Source: Hydrogenispora sp.
GTDB taxonomy: Bacteria > Bacillota > UBA4882 > UBA10575
DNA length: 46,409 nt
Direction: 5' to 3'
Assembly (NCBI GenBank): GCA_012837705.1
Contig: DUQQ01000084.1
Span: forward strand, 1-46,409
Part shown: positions 34,074 through 41,720 of the stretch, one piece after another
Layout: every line of letters starts with the position of its first letter
Numbering within the stretch: the stretch's first letter is position 1
Notes under the pieces: model-generated
Told to the model about the DNA's origin: nothing
The model's database searches: none
What the model saw: the letters and a program-made list of their open reading frames with translations, nothing else
Translations under genes and position numbers: made by a program

Positions 34074-35195
34074 TTGAAACCAAGAGCCAATGTTTTCCGG
34101 GTGTTAGTAGTATTAATCTTTTTGGCCTTACCCTTGCCTGTTGATGGAAAATGGCGTCTTGACCCGTTGGCGATAAAGTATAAATGGGCAGAGGAGCAAG
34201 CGCAGATCCTGGTTGGTGGCGGATGGGGTTATTATACTCCGGCTTTTCGTTGGACCAATGACCTGCGGTGGCGAAACAATGCGGCGCCGACCCAACCTGT
34301 TTATTTTAAGACGCAATTCAGACGGAGAATCGAGCGTGACTGGTGGTGGGACCTGGCTGGACGGTATGCGGTGGCACCGACCTGTGATTTTCGTTGGACG
34401 GAGGTGGCGCTGGAGAAAACACTGGCGCAGCCGTGGGCTTTGCGGATTTGGGGCACGGGCGAATGGCGCCGGGTAAATAGCGGTGGTACTCTGGAGGATT
34501 ATGACTGGCAGCTGATTGGTTCAAGGTTGCGGTGGCGGTTGCTGCCATCTCTCCAATGGAAAGGTGAACTAACGCGAGAGGCAAAAACTTATCCCTCCCC
34601 GCAGAGATCCTCTGTCAAAACCGCCGTCAGTAACGAGGTGATGCTGCGGTATGCGCCCCATACTATTCTTGGCCGTTGGGCGGAGAGTGTCCGGGTTTAT
34701 CCGGACAACGCCTGGAAAAACTATTATTACCGGTCTCTTCGCCTGGAATGGAAGTGGAAGATTGGTAATAATGCTCATTTTGAAGGGAACTGCGGTTATA
34801 ATCAGCAAAACCACGGTAGTGGGGAAACCGGCGGTAAATTGCAGATGACCGGAATCTTTGATTACCCTTCCACCCGGGAATACAAGCTTAGTTGGCTGTG
34901 TTCCGCGGCCAAGACGGTTGTGGCCGAGATTCCTTTACCGGAAGAAGAGGAGGATGAATTACCGGCGGCCGATTGGCGCTTTGGCCTGCGGTGGCAGGAT
35001 TTAACCCCACCTTATATCCTCCGGATGGAGTTGTTTGGGAAATGGAATGAAGGAAAACTAACCGGCGGATGGGCCGCCCGCCTCCAGGGGCATCAGCGTC
35101 GGTTCCGTTGGACCATAGGGCTGGCCCCCTGGGGAGGATTCTATCCATCGGCGGAGAAAGGATACTGGATAGAAGTAAAGTACTACCTGGATTAA
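34074..35195 (+). CDS. Predicted outer-membrane beta-barrel protein
   Basis: A 373-residue protein with a signal peptide (about residues 1-25, hydrophobic core VLVVLIFLALPLPVDG). The rest is a run of alternating aromatic/polar strands such as RWTNDLRWRNN, PWALRIWGTGEWRRV, YYYRSLRLEWKWKIG and, last, KGYWIEVKYYLD. Charged turns separate them and there is no long hydrophobic helix. This is the look of a 14-16-stranded outer-membrane barrel or transport porin. The C-terminal residue is not the usual F/Y/W. It starts at TTG behind GGGGGTGGG and is followed 12 bp later by the AmmeMemoRadiSam gene. No enzyme family is recognised; a secreted polysaccharide-binding protein is an alternative. Confidence 0.6.
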   Translation: MKPRANVFRVLVVLIFLALPLPVDGKWRLDPLAIKYKWAEEQAQILVGGGWGYYTPAFRWTNDLRWRNNAAPTQPVYFKTQFRRRIERDWWWDLAGRYAVAPTCDFRWTEVALEKTLAQPWALRIWGTGEWRRVNSGGTLEDYDWQLIGSRLRWRLLPSLQWKGELTREAKTYPSPQRSSVKTAVSNEVMLRYAPHTILGRWAESVRVYPDNAWKNYYYRSLRLEWKWKIGNNAHFEGNCGYNQQNHGSGETGGKLQMTGIFDYPSTREYKLSWLCSAAKTVVAEIPLPEEEEDELPAADWRFGLRWQDLTPPYILRMELFGKWNEGKLTGGWAARLQGHQRRFRWTIGLAPWGGFYPSAEKGYWIEVKYYLD

Positions 35196-35207
35196 GGGGG
35201 GAGCTTT

Positions 35208-36605
35208 GTGTTAATCTACGGTGCTTTGGTTCCGCACCCGCCGATTATTCGGGCCGAGATCGGTAGGGAAGAGACGAAAAAAGCGCGCCAAACGGTTACA
35301 GCCATGGAGCACCTGGCGGAGCGTCTGGCGGCGCTGAAACTAGAGACGATCCTGATTTTTTCGCCGCACGGGCCGGTTTTCCAGGATGGGCTGGCGATCC
35401 GGGGCGGACAGCGGTTAAAGGGGGATTTGGCCCGTTTCGGTTCGGATCGGAACTGGGAATGGGAGGTTGATCAGGAACTGGCCGTCGCGATCACCAGCGA
35501 AGCCCAAAAGGAGAAGATTCCCTGTCTGCAACTGACGGCGGAGGATCTTTCCGGTTACGGGTTGGGCGCGGATTTGGACCATGGCGTGGTGGTTCCCCTC
35601 TCCTTTTTAGCCGATGATGATGCGATCAAACTGGTGGCGACCGGGATGTCGCTCTTACCCTGGTTAGAACAGTATCAGTTGGGAGTGGCGATCGGGCGGG
35701 CGGTGCAGAAGTCACCGCGGCGGATTGGGGTGATTGCCAGTGGTGATCTTTCCCACTGTCTACAACCAGGGGCACCGGCGGGCTATGACCCACGGGGGAA
35801 AGAGTTCGATGAGACGCTGATGGCGTTATTACAGGCGCAAAACCGTGCAGCCCTCTTTGACCTTGATCCAGTCATGGTGGAGAAAGCAGCCGAATGTGGA
35901 TTCCGGACCCTCCTGATGTTACTGGGTGTCTTTGACGGATGGCAGGTGGAGACGGAAGTGTTAAGTTACGAAGGACCCTTTGGGGTTGGTTATGGCGTGG
36001 TCAGCTTTGAACCAAAAGGCGAAGATGAGCCCAAATCCAGCCTCCTTTCGGTCCTTCGCCAGCGGCGGCAAGAAAAGCTTCGCACTCGCCGGGCGGCCGA
36101 ATCGCCCTTTGTGCGTCTGGCCCGCCAAACGGTGGAGAACCATCTTTTAGGGAACGCATTCGCAACCGATAAGTGGGACTTACCCCCCGAAGCACTGCAG
36201 CCGGCGGGCGCTTTCGTTTCGATTAAAAAACATGGTACGCTGCGGGGATGTATTGGGACTGTCTTTCCGACCCAGCCGACATTTCTTGAGGAGATCAGGC
36301 ATAATGCCATCGCGGCGGCGCTGCACGATTCCCGGTTTGATCCGGTTCAAGCCGATGAGCTCTCGGATTTGGTATATTCGGTCGACCGGATTCACCCCCC
36401 CGAACCAGTGGCGGGACCCGCGGAACTTGATCCGCGAAAGTATGGGGTTATTGTGCGCAGCGGAGGGAAAATGGGGCTACTCTTACCCAATTTAGAGGGG
36501 GTCGAAACCGTCGAAGAGCAACTGGCCATTGCGAAACGGAAAGCAGGAATTGGTCCGCGCGAACCGGTGGAATTGGAACGGTTTGAAGTGGTTAGATACG
36601 TTTAG
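35208..36605 (+). CDS. Fused AmmeMemoRadiSam protein B (MEMO/LigB-like) and protein A (AMMECR1)
   Basis: A 465-residue two-domain protein. Residues about 1-265 are a class III extradiol-dioxygenase-like (LigB/MEMO1) domain with GALVPHPPII at the start, LIFSPHGPVF near 48, LDHGVVVPLSFL near 124 and ASGDLSHCL near 178; several metal-ligand His are present. Residues about 290-460 form an AMMECR1 domain with GAFVSIKKHGTLRGCIGT near 335. The radical SAM partner follows by 41 bp. This is the conserved AmmeMemoRadiSam module, whose reaction is unknown. GTG start after AAGGGGGGAG. Confidence 0.88.
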   Translation: MLIYGALVPHPPIIRAEIGREETKKARQTVTAMEHLAERLAALKLETILIFSPHGPVFQDGLAIRGGQRLKGDLARFGSDRNWEWEVDQELAVAITSEAQKEKIPCLQLTAEDLSGYGLGADLDHGVVVPLSFLADDDAIKLVATGMSLLPWLEQYQLGVAIGRAVQKSPRRIGVIASGDLSHCLQPGAPAGYDPRGKEFDETLMALLQAQNRAALFDLDPVMVEKAAECGFRTLLMLLGVFDGWQVETEVLSYEGPFGVGYGVVSFEPKGEDEPKSSLLSVLRQRRQEKLRTRRAAESPFVRLARQTVENHLLGNAFATDKWDLPPEALQPAGAFVSIKKHGTLRGCIGTVFPTQPTFLEEIRHNAIAAALHDSRFDPVQADELSDLVYSVDRIHPPEPVAGPAELDPRKYGVIVRSGGKMGLLLPNLEGVETVEEQLAIAKRKAGIGPREPVELERFEVVRYV

Positions 36606-36646
36606 TCGAAACTGGTTCCGGAAGGTACCGGGGAAGGAGTGGTCTG

Positions 36647-37642
36647 ATGACGGAAAGAAAAGCCACTTATTACCGGGTATTGGCCGACGGGAAAGTCCTT
36701 TGCACCCTTTGTCCCCAGGCTTGCCGCCTGGATGAAGGGGAGAGCGGCCGTTGCCGGGGCCGGGTCGCCCGTGGGAAAGAGCTGTATACAGTGAATTACG
36801 GCCAAGTTTCCGCCTTAGCGCTGGACCCGATCGAGAAAAAGCCGCTCTACCATTTTCACCCGGGAAGCCTCGTCTTATCCGTGGGAACGGTCGGGTGTAA
36901 TCTACGCTGTCAATTCTGCCAAAACTGGCGAATTGCCCACGACGAAGCGGACACGGAGTTCATTTCTCCGGAAAAACTGGTTGCGCTGGCCGTGGGGGCG
37001 AAGGTGCAAGGGAATATCGGCCTTGCTTATACCTATTCTGAACCACTGGTCTGGTTTGAGTATATATTTGACACGGCTCGTCTCGCGCGCAGGCAGGGGT
37101 TGAAAAATGTCCTGGTGACCAACGGGTACCTCAATCCTGAACCGTTAAAAGAATTACTGCCCTATCTTGATGGGGTCAACCTCGACTTGAAAGGGCCGGA
37201 TGCTTTTTACCAAAAACATTGCGAGGGTCGGCTCGCGCCGGTCAGAAAAACCGCTGAACAACTGGTCGGCCGGGTCCACCTGGAAGTAACCAGTCTTTTA
37301 ATTCCGGGGGAGAATGATGGCCCCGACGCCATCGAGGATTTGGTCGGTTTTTTGGCTGATCTGGATGGGAAGATTCCCCTCCATTTTTCCCGGTATTTTC
37401 CCCAATACCGCCTGAATATTCCGCCGACTCCGCTCTCGACCCTGGAACAAGCCTATCGTCTTGCCCGGGAAAAACTGGACTATGTCTATATTGGCAATGT
37501 TGGTGATCCCGTGTATAGTAGGACGGATTGTCCCCGGTGCGGAGCGGTATTGGTAGAGCGGTCAGCTTACGGGGTGAAACTTGATGGAGTCAAAAACCGG
37601 CACTGCGCCGGGTGTGGAGAAGAGGTTGATTTGATCTTATGA
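36647..37642 (+). CDS. AmmeMemoRadiSam system radical SAM enzyme
   Basis: A 331-residue radical SAM protein. The 4Fe-4S cluster cysteines are C84, C88 and C91 (GCNLRCQFCQNW). N-terminal cysteines C19, C22, C26 and C36 (TLCPQACRL and GRCRGR) and a C-terminal CPRCG...CAGCGEE pair are extra metal-binding sites. It resembles PflA-type activases but belongs to the AmmeMemoRadiSam family by context and by the YTVNYGQVSALALDPIEKKP segment near 47-66. It probably modifies or activates the MEMO/AMMECR1 partner or a shared substrate. It overlaps the corrinoid adenosyltransferase gene by four bases. Confidence 0.9.
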   Translation: MTERKATYYRVLADGKVLCTLCPQACRLDEGESGRCRGRVARGKELYTVNYGQVSALALDPIEKKPLYHFHPGSLVLSVGTVGCNLRCQFCQNWRIAHDEADTEFISPEKLVALAVGAKVQGNIGLAYTYSEPLVWFEYIFDTARLARRQGLKNVLVTNGYLNPEPLKELLPYLDGVNLDLKGPDAFYQKHCEGRLAPVRKTAEQLVGRVHLEVTSLLIPGENDGPDAIEDLVGFLADLDGKIPLHFSRYFPQYRLNIPPTPLSTLEQAYRLAREKLDYVYIGNVGDPVYSRTDCPRCGAVLVERSAYGVKLDGVKNRHCAGCGEEVDLIL

Positions 37643-38142
37643 TCCAAGTTTATACGGGAGATGGAAAAGGAAAAACCACGGCCGCGGTTGGCCTGGCGGT
37701 CCGTGCCCATGGGCACGGTCTTCGCGTCGCTGTTTTTCAATTTTTGAAGACCGAGCAGGATAATGGTGAAGCCCGGATCCTACAGCAGCTTGGAATTGCC
37801 TGTCGGCAATACGGCTCGGGTCGTTGGCTGATTGACCGGGCACCGGATGCGGAGGAGCTGGCCCTGGCCGCGCAAGGGTGGGCTGATGTGAAAAAAGCAG
37901 TCCATGGGGGGGATCAGTTGGTGGTGGTCGATGAGATCAGCCATGCGGTGAACCTGGGCTTGTTGCCTCTTGAACAAGTCCGGTCATTGGCAGTAAACTT
38001 ACCCGCCCATGTTGAACTGGTCCTTACCGGCCGGGCGATGCCGGCGGAACTGGTGGCCCTGGCTGATCTAGTCACCGAGATGCGGGCGGTGAAACACCCC
38101 TACGCGCAGGGCATCAGCGCCCGTCGGGGGATTGAATACTAA
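37639..38142 (+). CDS. cobO: Corrinoid adenosyltransferase CobO/CobA/BtuR type
   Basis: A 167-residue P-loop protein. Walker A is GDGKGKTTAA (residues 7-16), followed by AVFQFLK, a Walker B-type VVVDEISHAVNLGLL, and ELVLTGRAMP. CobO-type enzymes attach the 5'-deoxyadenosyl group to cob(I)alamin or its precursors. The overlap with the AmmeMemoRadiSam radical SAM gene (ATGA) suggests a shared transcript. No other cobalamin gene is nearby, so it may serve cobinamide salvage. Confidence 0.9.
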   Translation: MIQVYTGDGKGKTTAAVGLAVRAHGHGLRVAVFQFLKTEQDNGEARILQQLGIACRQYGSGRWLIDRAPDAEELALAAQGWADVKKAVHGGDQLVVVDEISHAVNLGLLPLEQVRSLAVNLPAHVELVLTGRAMPAELVALADLVTEMRAVKHPYAQGISARRGIEY

Positions 38143-38265
38143 GACTGTTATCACCAGCCATTACCAGCAGGAAAAAGAGACCAATATCATATCGGTCGCC
38201 ACGGATTGCCGCTGGTGCGTTAAGCGTCGACCAGCTTGGAACAGGTGGGAAACGGTAAATATTTT

Positions 38266-38292
38266 AAAAGCCCAAAAAGAGCGGGCTTTTTT
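38266..38292 (+). terminator. Intrinsic terminator after cobO
   Basis: AAAAGCCC (38266-38273) and GGGCTTTT (38283-38290) form an 8-bp stem with a 9-nt loop, followed by TT and AT-rich DNA. The rest of the 38143-38374 gap holds nothing recognisable. Confidence 0.8.
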
Positions 38293-38374
38293 ATATTTTC
38301 GGTCTTAATTTTACCGCAATGATTTTGGAAATAGCCAGCTAAAAACATGGAAATAAAATTATTTCATGGAAAAC

Positions 38375-38404
38375 TTACCAGGAATGCCAAGTCTTTGGTA
38401 TAAT
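38375..38404 (+). promoter_or_regulatory. Promoter of the LacI-type regulator
   Basis: TTACCA (38375-38380), 18 bp, TATAAT (38399-38404). The operator at 38458-38467 lies in the transcribed leader before the start codon. Confidence 0.5.
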
Positions 38405-38457
38405 AAGGGCGAAAAACTATTGATTATGTGGTAAAAAAATGCTACGCTATAAGCGGA

Positions 38458-38467
38458 CAAACGTTTG
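38458..38467. promoter_or_regulatory. LacI-family operator in front of the repressor gene
   Basis: CAAACGTTTG is a perfect 10-bp palindrome with the central CG of LacI-family sites. The stretch AACGTTTGCA (38460-38469) is identical to 41491-41500 upstream of the amylase/phosphorylase genes. Confidence 0.6.
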
Positions 38468-38484
38468 CATTGAGGGTGATTGGA

Positions 38485-39495
38485 ATGCGTGTAACCATTA
38501 CTGATATTGCGAAAAGAGCCAAAGTCTCTCCCTCAACGGTCTCACGGGTGATTGCCGATAACCCCCGGATCAGTGCGGCGACCAAAGAGAAAGTGTTGAG
38601 GATTATGAAAGAGATGAACTATCATCCGAACATAATCGCCCGGTCGCTGGTGAATCAGACCACAAAGATTATCGGAGTGGTTATGCCGGGGATGGCGGAA
38701 CAATCTTTGCAGCACCCCTTTTACCCGGAATTGTTAGGGGGGATCGCCTCGATGGCCAATAACCAGGGATATAAGATCTTACTGGCCAACGTTTCGACGG
38801 TCGATGAGGAAAGGGAGATGGTCAAAGAACTAACTTTTGGTGGGATTACCGAGGGGATTATCCTTCTAACATCACGGGATGATAATCCGACGGTGGACCA
38901 GTTAGTCAAGAACGGGTTTCCCTTTGTCGTGATTGGACGGACGGAAAACCCTTACGTGAACTGGGTTGACAACGATAACTTTTTAATCGGCTATCAGCTG
39001 GCGACCCATTTTATTGAGCAGGGTCACCAGGAGATTGCTTTCCTTGGTTATTCGCCCGGTTACATGGTGACGCGGGACCGGTTGAATGGGTACAAAAAGG
39101 CGCTACAAGAGCACAATATTCCGTTCGATCCCGCGCTGGTGATCGAAAGTAAGTTTATCTCCGACAATGGTTATGACTTAATGAAGCAAATATTAGTGAA
39201 AGAAAAAAGACCCACCGGCGTGATTGCATGTGACGATCTGTTGGCTTTTGGGGCAATTCGTGCCATTCATGAAGCCGGGCTCCGTGTTCCGGAAGATATT
39301 GCCGTTGCGGGCATCAACAACGTACCGCTGGCCGATTACTATAATCCGCCCTTGACCTCGGTGAAGATTAATGCGTTTTCTTTGGGGACGAAAGCCTTTG
39401 AAATGCTCCGTACGATCATGGGCAGCGAAATTCAGAGTTACAACCGGGCCATTATCCCTGCCGAACTAGTTGTGCGTAGTTCAACGCAGCGTTGA
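38485..39495 (+). CDS. LacI-family transcriptional regulator (MalR-like)
   Basis: A 336-residue repressor. The N-terminal helix-turn-helix and hinge are VTITDIAKRAKVSPSTVSRV and RSLVNQTTKIIGVVMP; the rest is a periplasmic-binding-protein fold for a sugar effector (GGITEGIILLTSR, GVIACDDLLAFGAIRAI). ATG 38485 was chosen because GAGGGTGATTGG precedes it; the open frame from 38428 includes the operator. It is followed by the amylase gene 40 bp later and the operator is repeated at the next unit, so it probably controls maltodextrin/glycogen use, as MalR does. Confidence 0.86.
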   Translation: MRVTITDIAKRAKVSPSTVSRVIADNPRISAATKEKVLRIMKEMNYHPNIIARSLVNQTTKIIGVVMPGMAEQSLQHPFYPELLGGIASMANNQGYKILLANVSTVDEEREMVKELTFGGITEGIILLTSRDDNPTVDQLVKNGFPFVVIGRTENPYVNWVDNDNFLIGYQLATHFIEQGHQEIAFLGYSPGYMVTRDRLNGYKKALQEHNIPFDPALVIESKFISDNGYDLMKQILVKEKRPTGVIACDDLLAFGAIRAIHEAGLRVPEDIAVAGINNVPLADYYNPPLTSVKINAFSLGTKAFEMLRTIMGSEIQSYNRAIIPAELVVRSSTQR

Positions 39496-39535
39496 TGATT
39501 TCGGTAAAAATACATCTAAAAGTGAGGTTGAAACA

Positions 39536-41275
39536 TTGTTTAAAGAAGCGGTGTACCATCAGCCATCTCCTCCTTACCTTTACGGCTTAGATGAGGAGAG
39601 AATTGCCGTCCGGTTAAGAGCAAAAAAGGGCGATCTTAAGCAGTGTGTGCTTTTCTACGGTGACCGTTATGCTTCGAACGATCCGGTTCCGTTAAAACGG
39701 GCTTCCATGACGAAGGTCGCTTCAGATTTGCATTTCGATTATTTTGAGGTGGAATTGGCGGTCGCATTCAAACGTATCTGCTATCTGTTTTGGCTGCATG
39801 ATGGGAAGGACAGTACTTATTACTTTGGGCATCAATTTGCTTCTTCTTTACCGGTGAACCGTAATGTCTATTTTATCCTGCCTTATCTCCGCCGGGAAGA
39901 AATTTATCAGCCGGTACCGTGGGCTTCGGAAGCGGTGATTTATCAGATCTTCCCCGATAGTTTTGCCACCGGACCGCAAGAGATCGTTGTCGCCCCAAAA
40001 ACCATTCGCAACCAAACGGGGGGAGAAAGCCAGGCCCGTTGCGGAGGGGATTTACCAGGCATCATTGCTAATCTACCCTACCTGGCTGACTTGGGGATCA
40101 ACTGTCTGTATTTGACCCCGATTTTTACGGCGCTTTCGTATCATAAATACGATACCGCGGATTATTTTACGATTGACCCCTGTTTTGGTGATCTGGAGAC
40201 CTTTAAGGAAATGGTGCGAAAAGCCCATGAACTTGGGATCAAGGTGATCCTTGATGGAGTTTTCAACCATTGTGGGCCGCATTTCTTTGCCTTCCAGGAT
40301 GTGCTGGAAAAAGGCGAAAAATCAGCCTATCGAAACTGGTTCTATGAGCTAGAGTTTCCGGTTCGTTTTGAGGATCCGCCTAATTACGAATGCTTTGCTT
40401 ATACCCGCTTTATGCCGAAACTGAATACGGGCGATCCGGAAGTGCGAAAATACCTTCTGGAGGTGGGTACATACTGGATTAAGGAAGCGGATATTGATGG
40501 TTGGCGTTTGGATGTGGCCAACGAAGTTGACCACTATTTTTGGAAGTGTTTTCGCCGGGCAGTGAAGGCCGTCAAGCCCGAGGCGATTTTGGTCGGTGAA
40601 ATTTGGGGTGATGCCGAGCCCTGGTTGCTTGGGGACGAATTTGATTCGACGATGAACTATCGTTTTGCCGATCTCTGCCGCGACTTTTTTGCCGAAAGAA
40701 AGATCGGGGTTTATGAGTTTGATGCCGGTATGCACCAGTTGATGATGCGTTATATGCGGCCAATCACCAATTTACAGATGAATCTGTTGGATAGTCATGA
40801 TGTACCCCGTTTCATCTCGTGGTGCCAAGGGGATCAACGCCGTTATAAACTGGCGGTTTTATACCAAATGACTGCCCCGGGGATTCCGTCGGTTTTTTAC
40901 GGTGATGAGGTTGGTCTGGAGGGGATTGATGAAAATGATTACCGCCAACCAATGCGCTGGGATCTGGTGGGGGGAGACCTGACCGCTTATTACCGCACGG
41001 TAATAGGTTTACGGCGTCGTTTATCTGCTTTGACGACTGGTAATTACCGGACTATTCTGGTCGATCAGGTTAAGGATATATATGGTTTTATGCGCGAAAA
41101 TGGGGAGGAACGGGTTTATGTGCTTCTAAATAATAGTGAAATAGGGCAAACGATTGAACTAGCATGCACCGGCAAACAATCCTTAGCTGACCTCCTGAAT
41201 AACCGGGAGCACCCGGTTACCAACGGGATGGTTAAGATCGAGTTACCGCCGGTCAGCGGTGCAGTTCTTGCATAA
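39536..41275 (+). CDS. GH13_20 cyclomaltodextrinase / neopullulanase / maltogenic amylase
   Basis: A 579-residue alpha-amylase-family enzyme with an N-terminal starch-binding-like domain (residues about 1-120, FKEAVYHQPSPPYLYGLDEE) followed by the (beta/alpha)8 barrel. Catalytic residues are D326 in DGWRLDVANEVD, E355 in VGEIWGD and D422 in LLDSHDVPRF. It hydrolyses cyclomaltodextrins, pullulan or maltodextrins. No signal peptide is seen, so it is cytoplasmic and acts on imported dextrins. TTG at 39536 follows GAGGTTGAAACA; the open frame from 39470 overlaps the repressor gene. Second gene of the LacI transcription unit. Confidence 0.9.
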   Translation: MFKEAVYHQPSPPYLYGLDEERIAVRLRAKKGDLKQCVLFYGDRYASNDPVPLKRASMTKVASDLHFDYFEVELAVAFKRICYLFWLHDGKDSTYYFGHQFASSLPVNRNVYFILPYLRREEIYQPVPWASEAVIYQIFPDSFATGPQEIVVAPKTIRNQTGGESQARCGGDLPGIIANLPYLADLGINCLYLTPIFTALSYHKYDTADYFTIDPCFGDLETFKEMVRKAHELGIKVILDGVFNHCGPHFFAFQDVLEKGEKSAYRNWFYELEFPVRFEDPPNYECFAYTRFMPKLNTGDPEVRKYLLEVGTYWIKEADIDGWRLDVANEVDHYFWKCFRRAVKAVKPEAILVGEIWGDAEPWLLGDEFDSTMNYRFADLCRDFFAERKIGVYEFDAGMHQLMMRYMRPITNLQMNLLDSHDVPRFISWCQGDQRRYKLAVLYQMTAPGIPSVFYGDEVGLEGIDENDYRQPMRWDLVGGDLTAYYRTVIGLRRRLSALTTGNYRTILVDQVKDIYGFMRENGEERVYVLLNNSEIGQTIELACTGKQSLADLLNNREHPVTNGMVKIELPPVSGAVLA

Positions 41276-41343
41276 GGATAAAAACTGATAATACCCATAT
41301 AGCTAAAAAGTTATGGCCAGAAGGTGGCTAAATTAGTGCAAAA

Positions 41344-41366
41344 AAAGTCCGCGTTTTGCGGCCTTT
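41344..41366 (+). terminator. Weak terminator candidate after the GH13_20 gene
   Basis: AAAG-T-CCGC (41344-41352) and GCGG-C-CTTT (41358-41366) form a stem with one internal T-C mismatch and a 5-nt loop. The U-tract is short, so termination may be partial. Confidence 0.35.
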
Positions 41367-41452
41367 GTGTTACGTTACGAATGGTGTGGGGACTTGGCTC
41401 AACCGTTATGGGCACTTTAACTACCTTGAATTACTAATATGTTGCCAAAAGG

Positions 41453-41481
41453 TTGACACCCTACCAGTTCTAGGATATAAT
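41453..41481 (+). promoter_or_regulatory. Consensus sigma-A promoter of the GH13/phosphorylase unit
   Basis: TTGACA (41453-41458), 17 bp, TATAAT (41476-41481): a perfect consensus. The leader of about 230 nt to 41720 has one modest stem (GTCT/AGAC near 41591-41610) and no recognised riboswitch. Confidence 0.85.
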
Positions 41482-41486
41482 TTTAT

Positions 41487-41500
41487 TGCTAACGTTTGCA
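41487..41500. promoter_or_regulatory. LacI-family operator over the transcription start
   Basis: TGCTAACGTTTGCA is a 14-bp palindrome with one mismatched pair (T41490/T41497). It lies six bases after the -10 box, so bound repressor would block transcription. Shared core with 38458-38469. A CcpA cre site is an alternative reading. Confidence 0.6.
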
Positions 41501-41720
41501 CAAACATCACGAAGACATAAAACCACAAGGAAGCGGTGAAACTTTGAGATGGTTTAAGTCCATTCCGTAGTACCCAAAAGGAGGTGGGTCTGAGCTTAAA
41601 AGCAGACGAAACCAACTCGGATCTGGTTGAGAGCAGAGTTTGGATGTTTGGAACCGGGCTGAATCGAGGAGTAGAAAAGGCACGGCCAACAGATAATAAC
41701 CTTGATACGTTGGAGGATCG

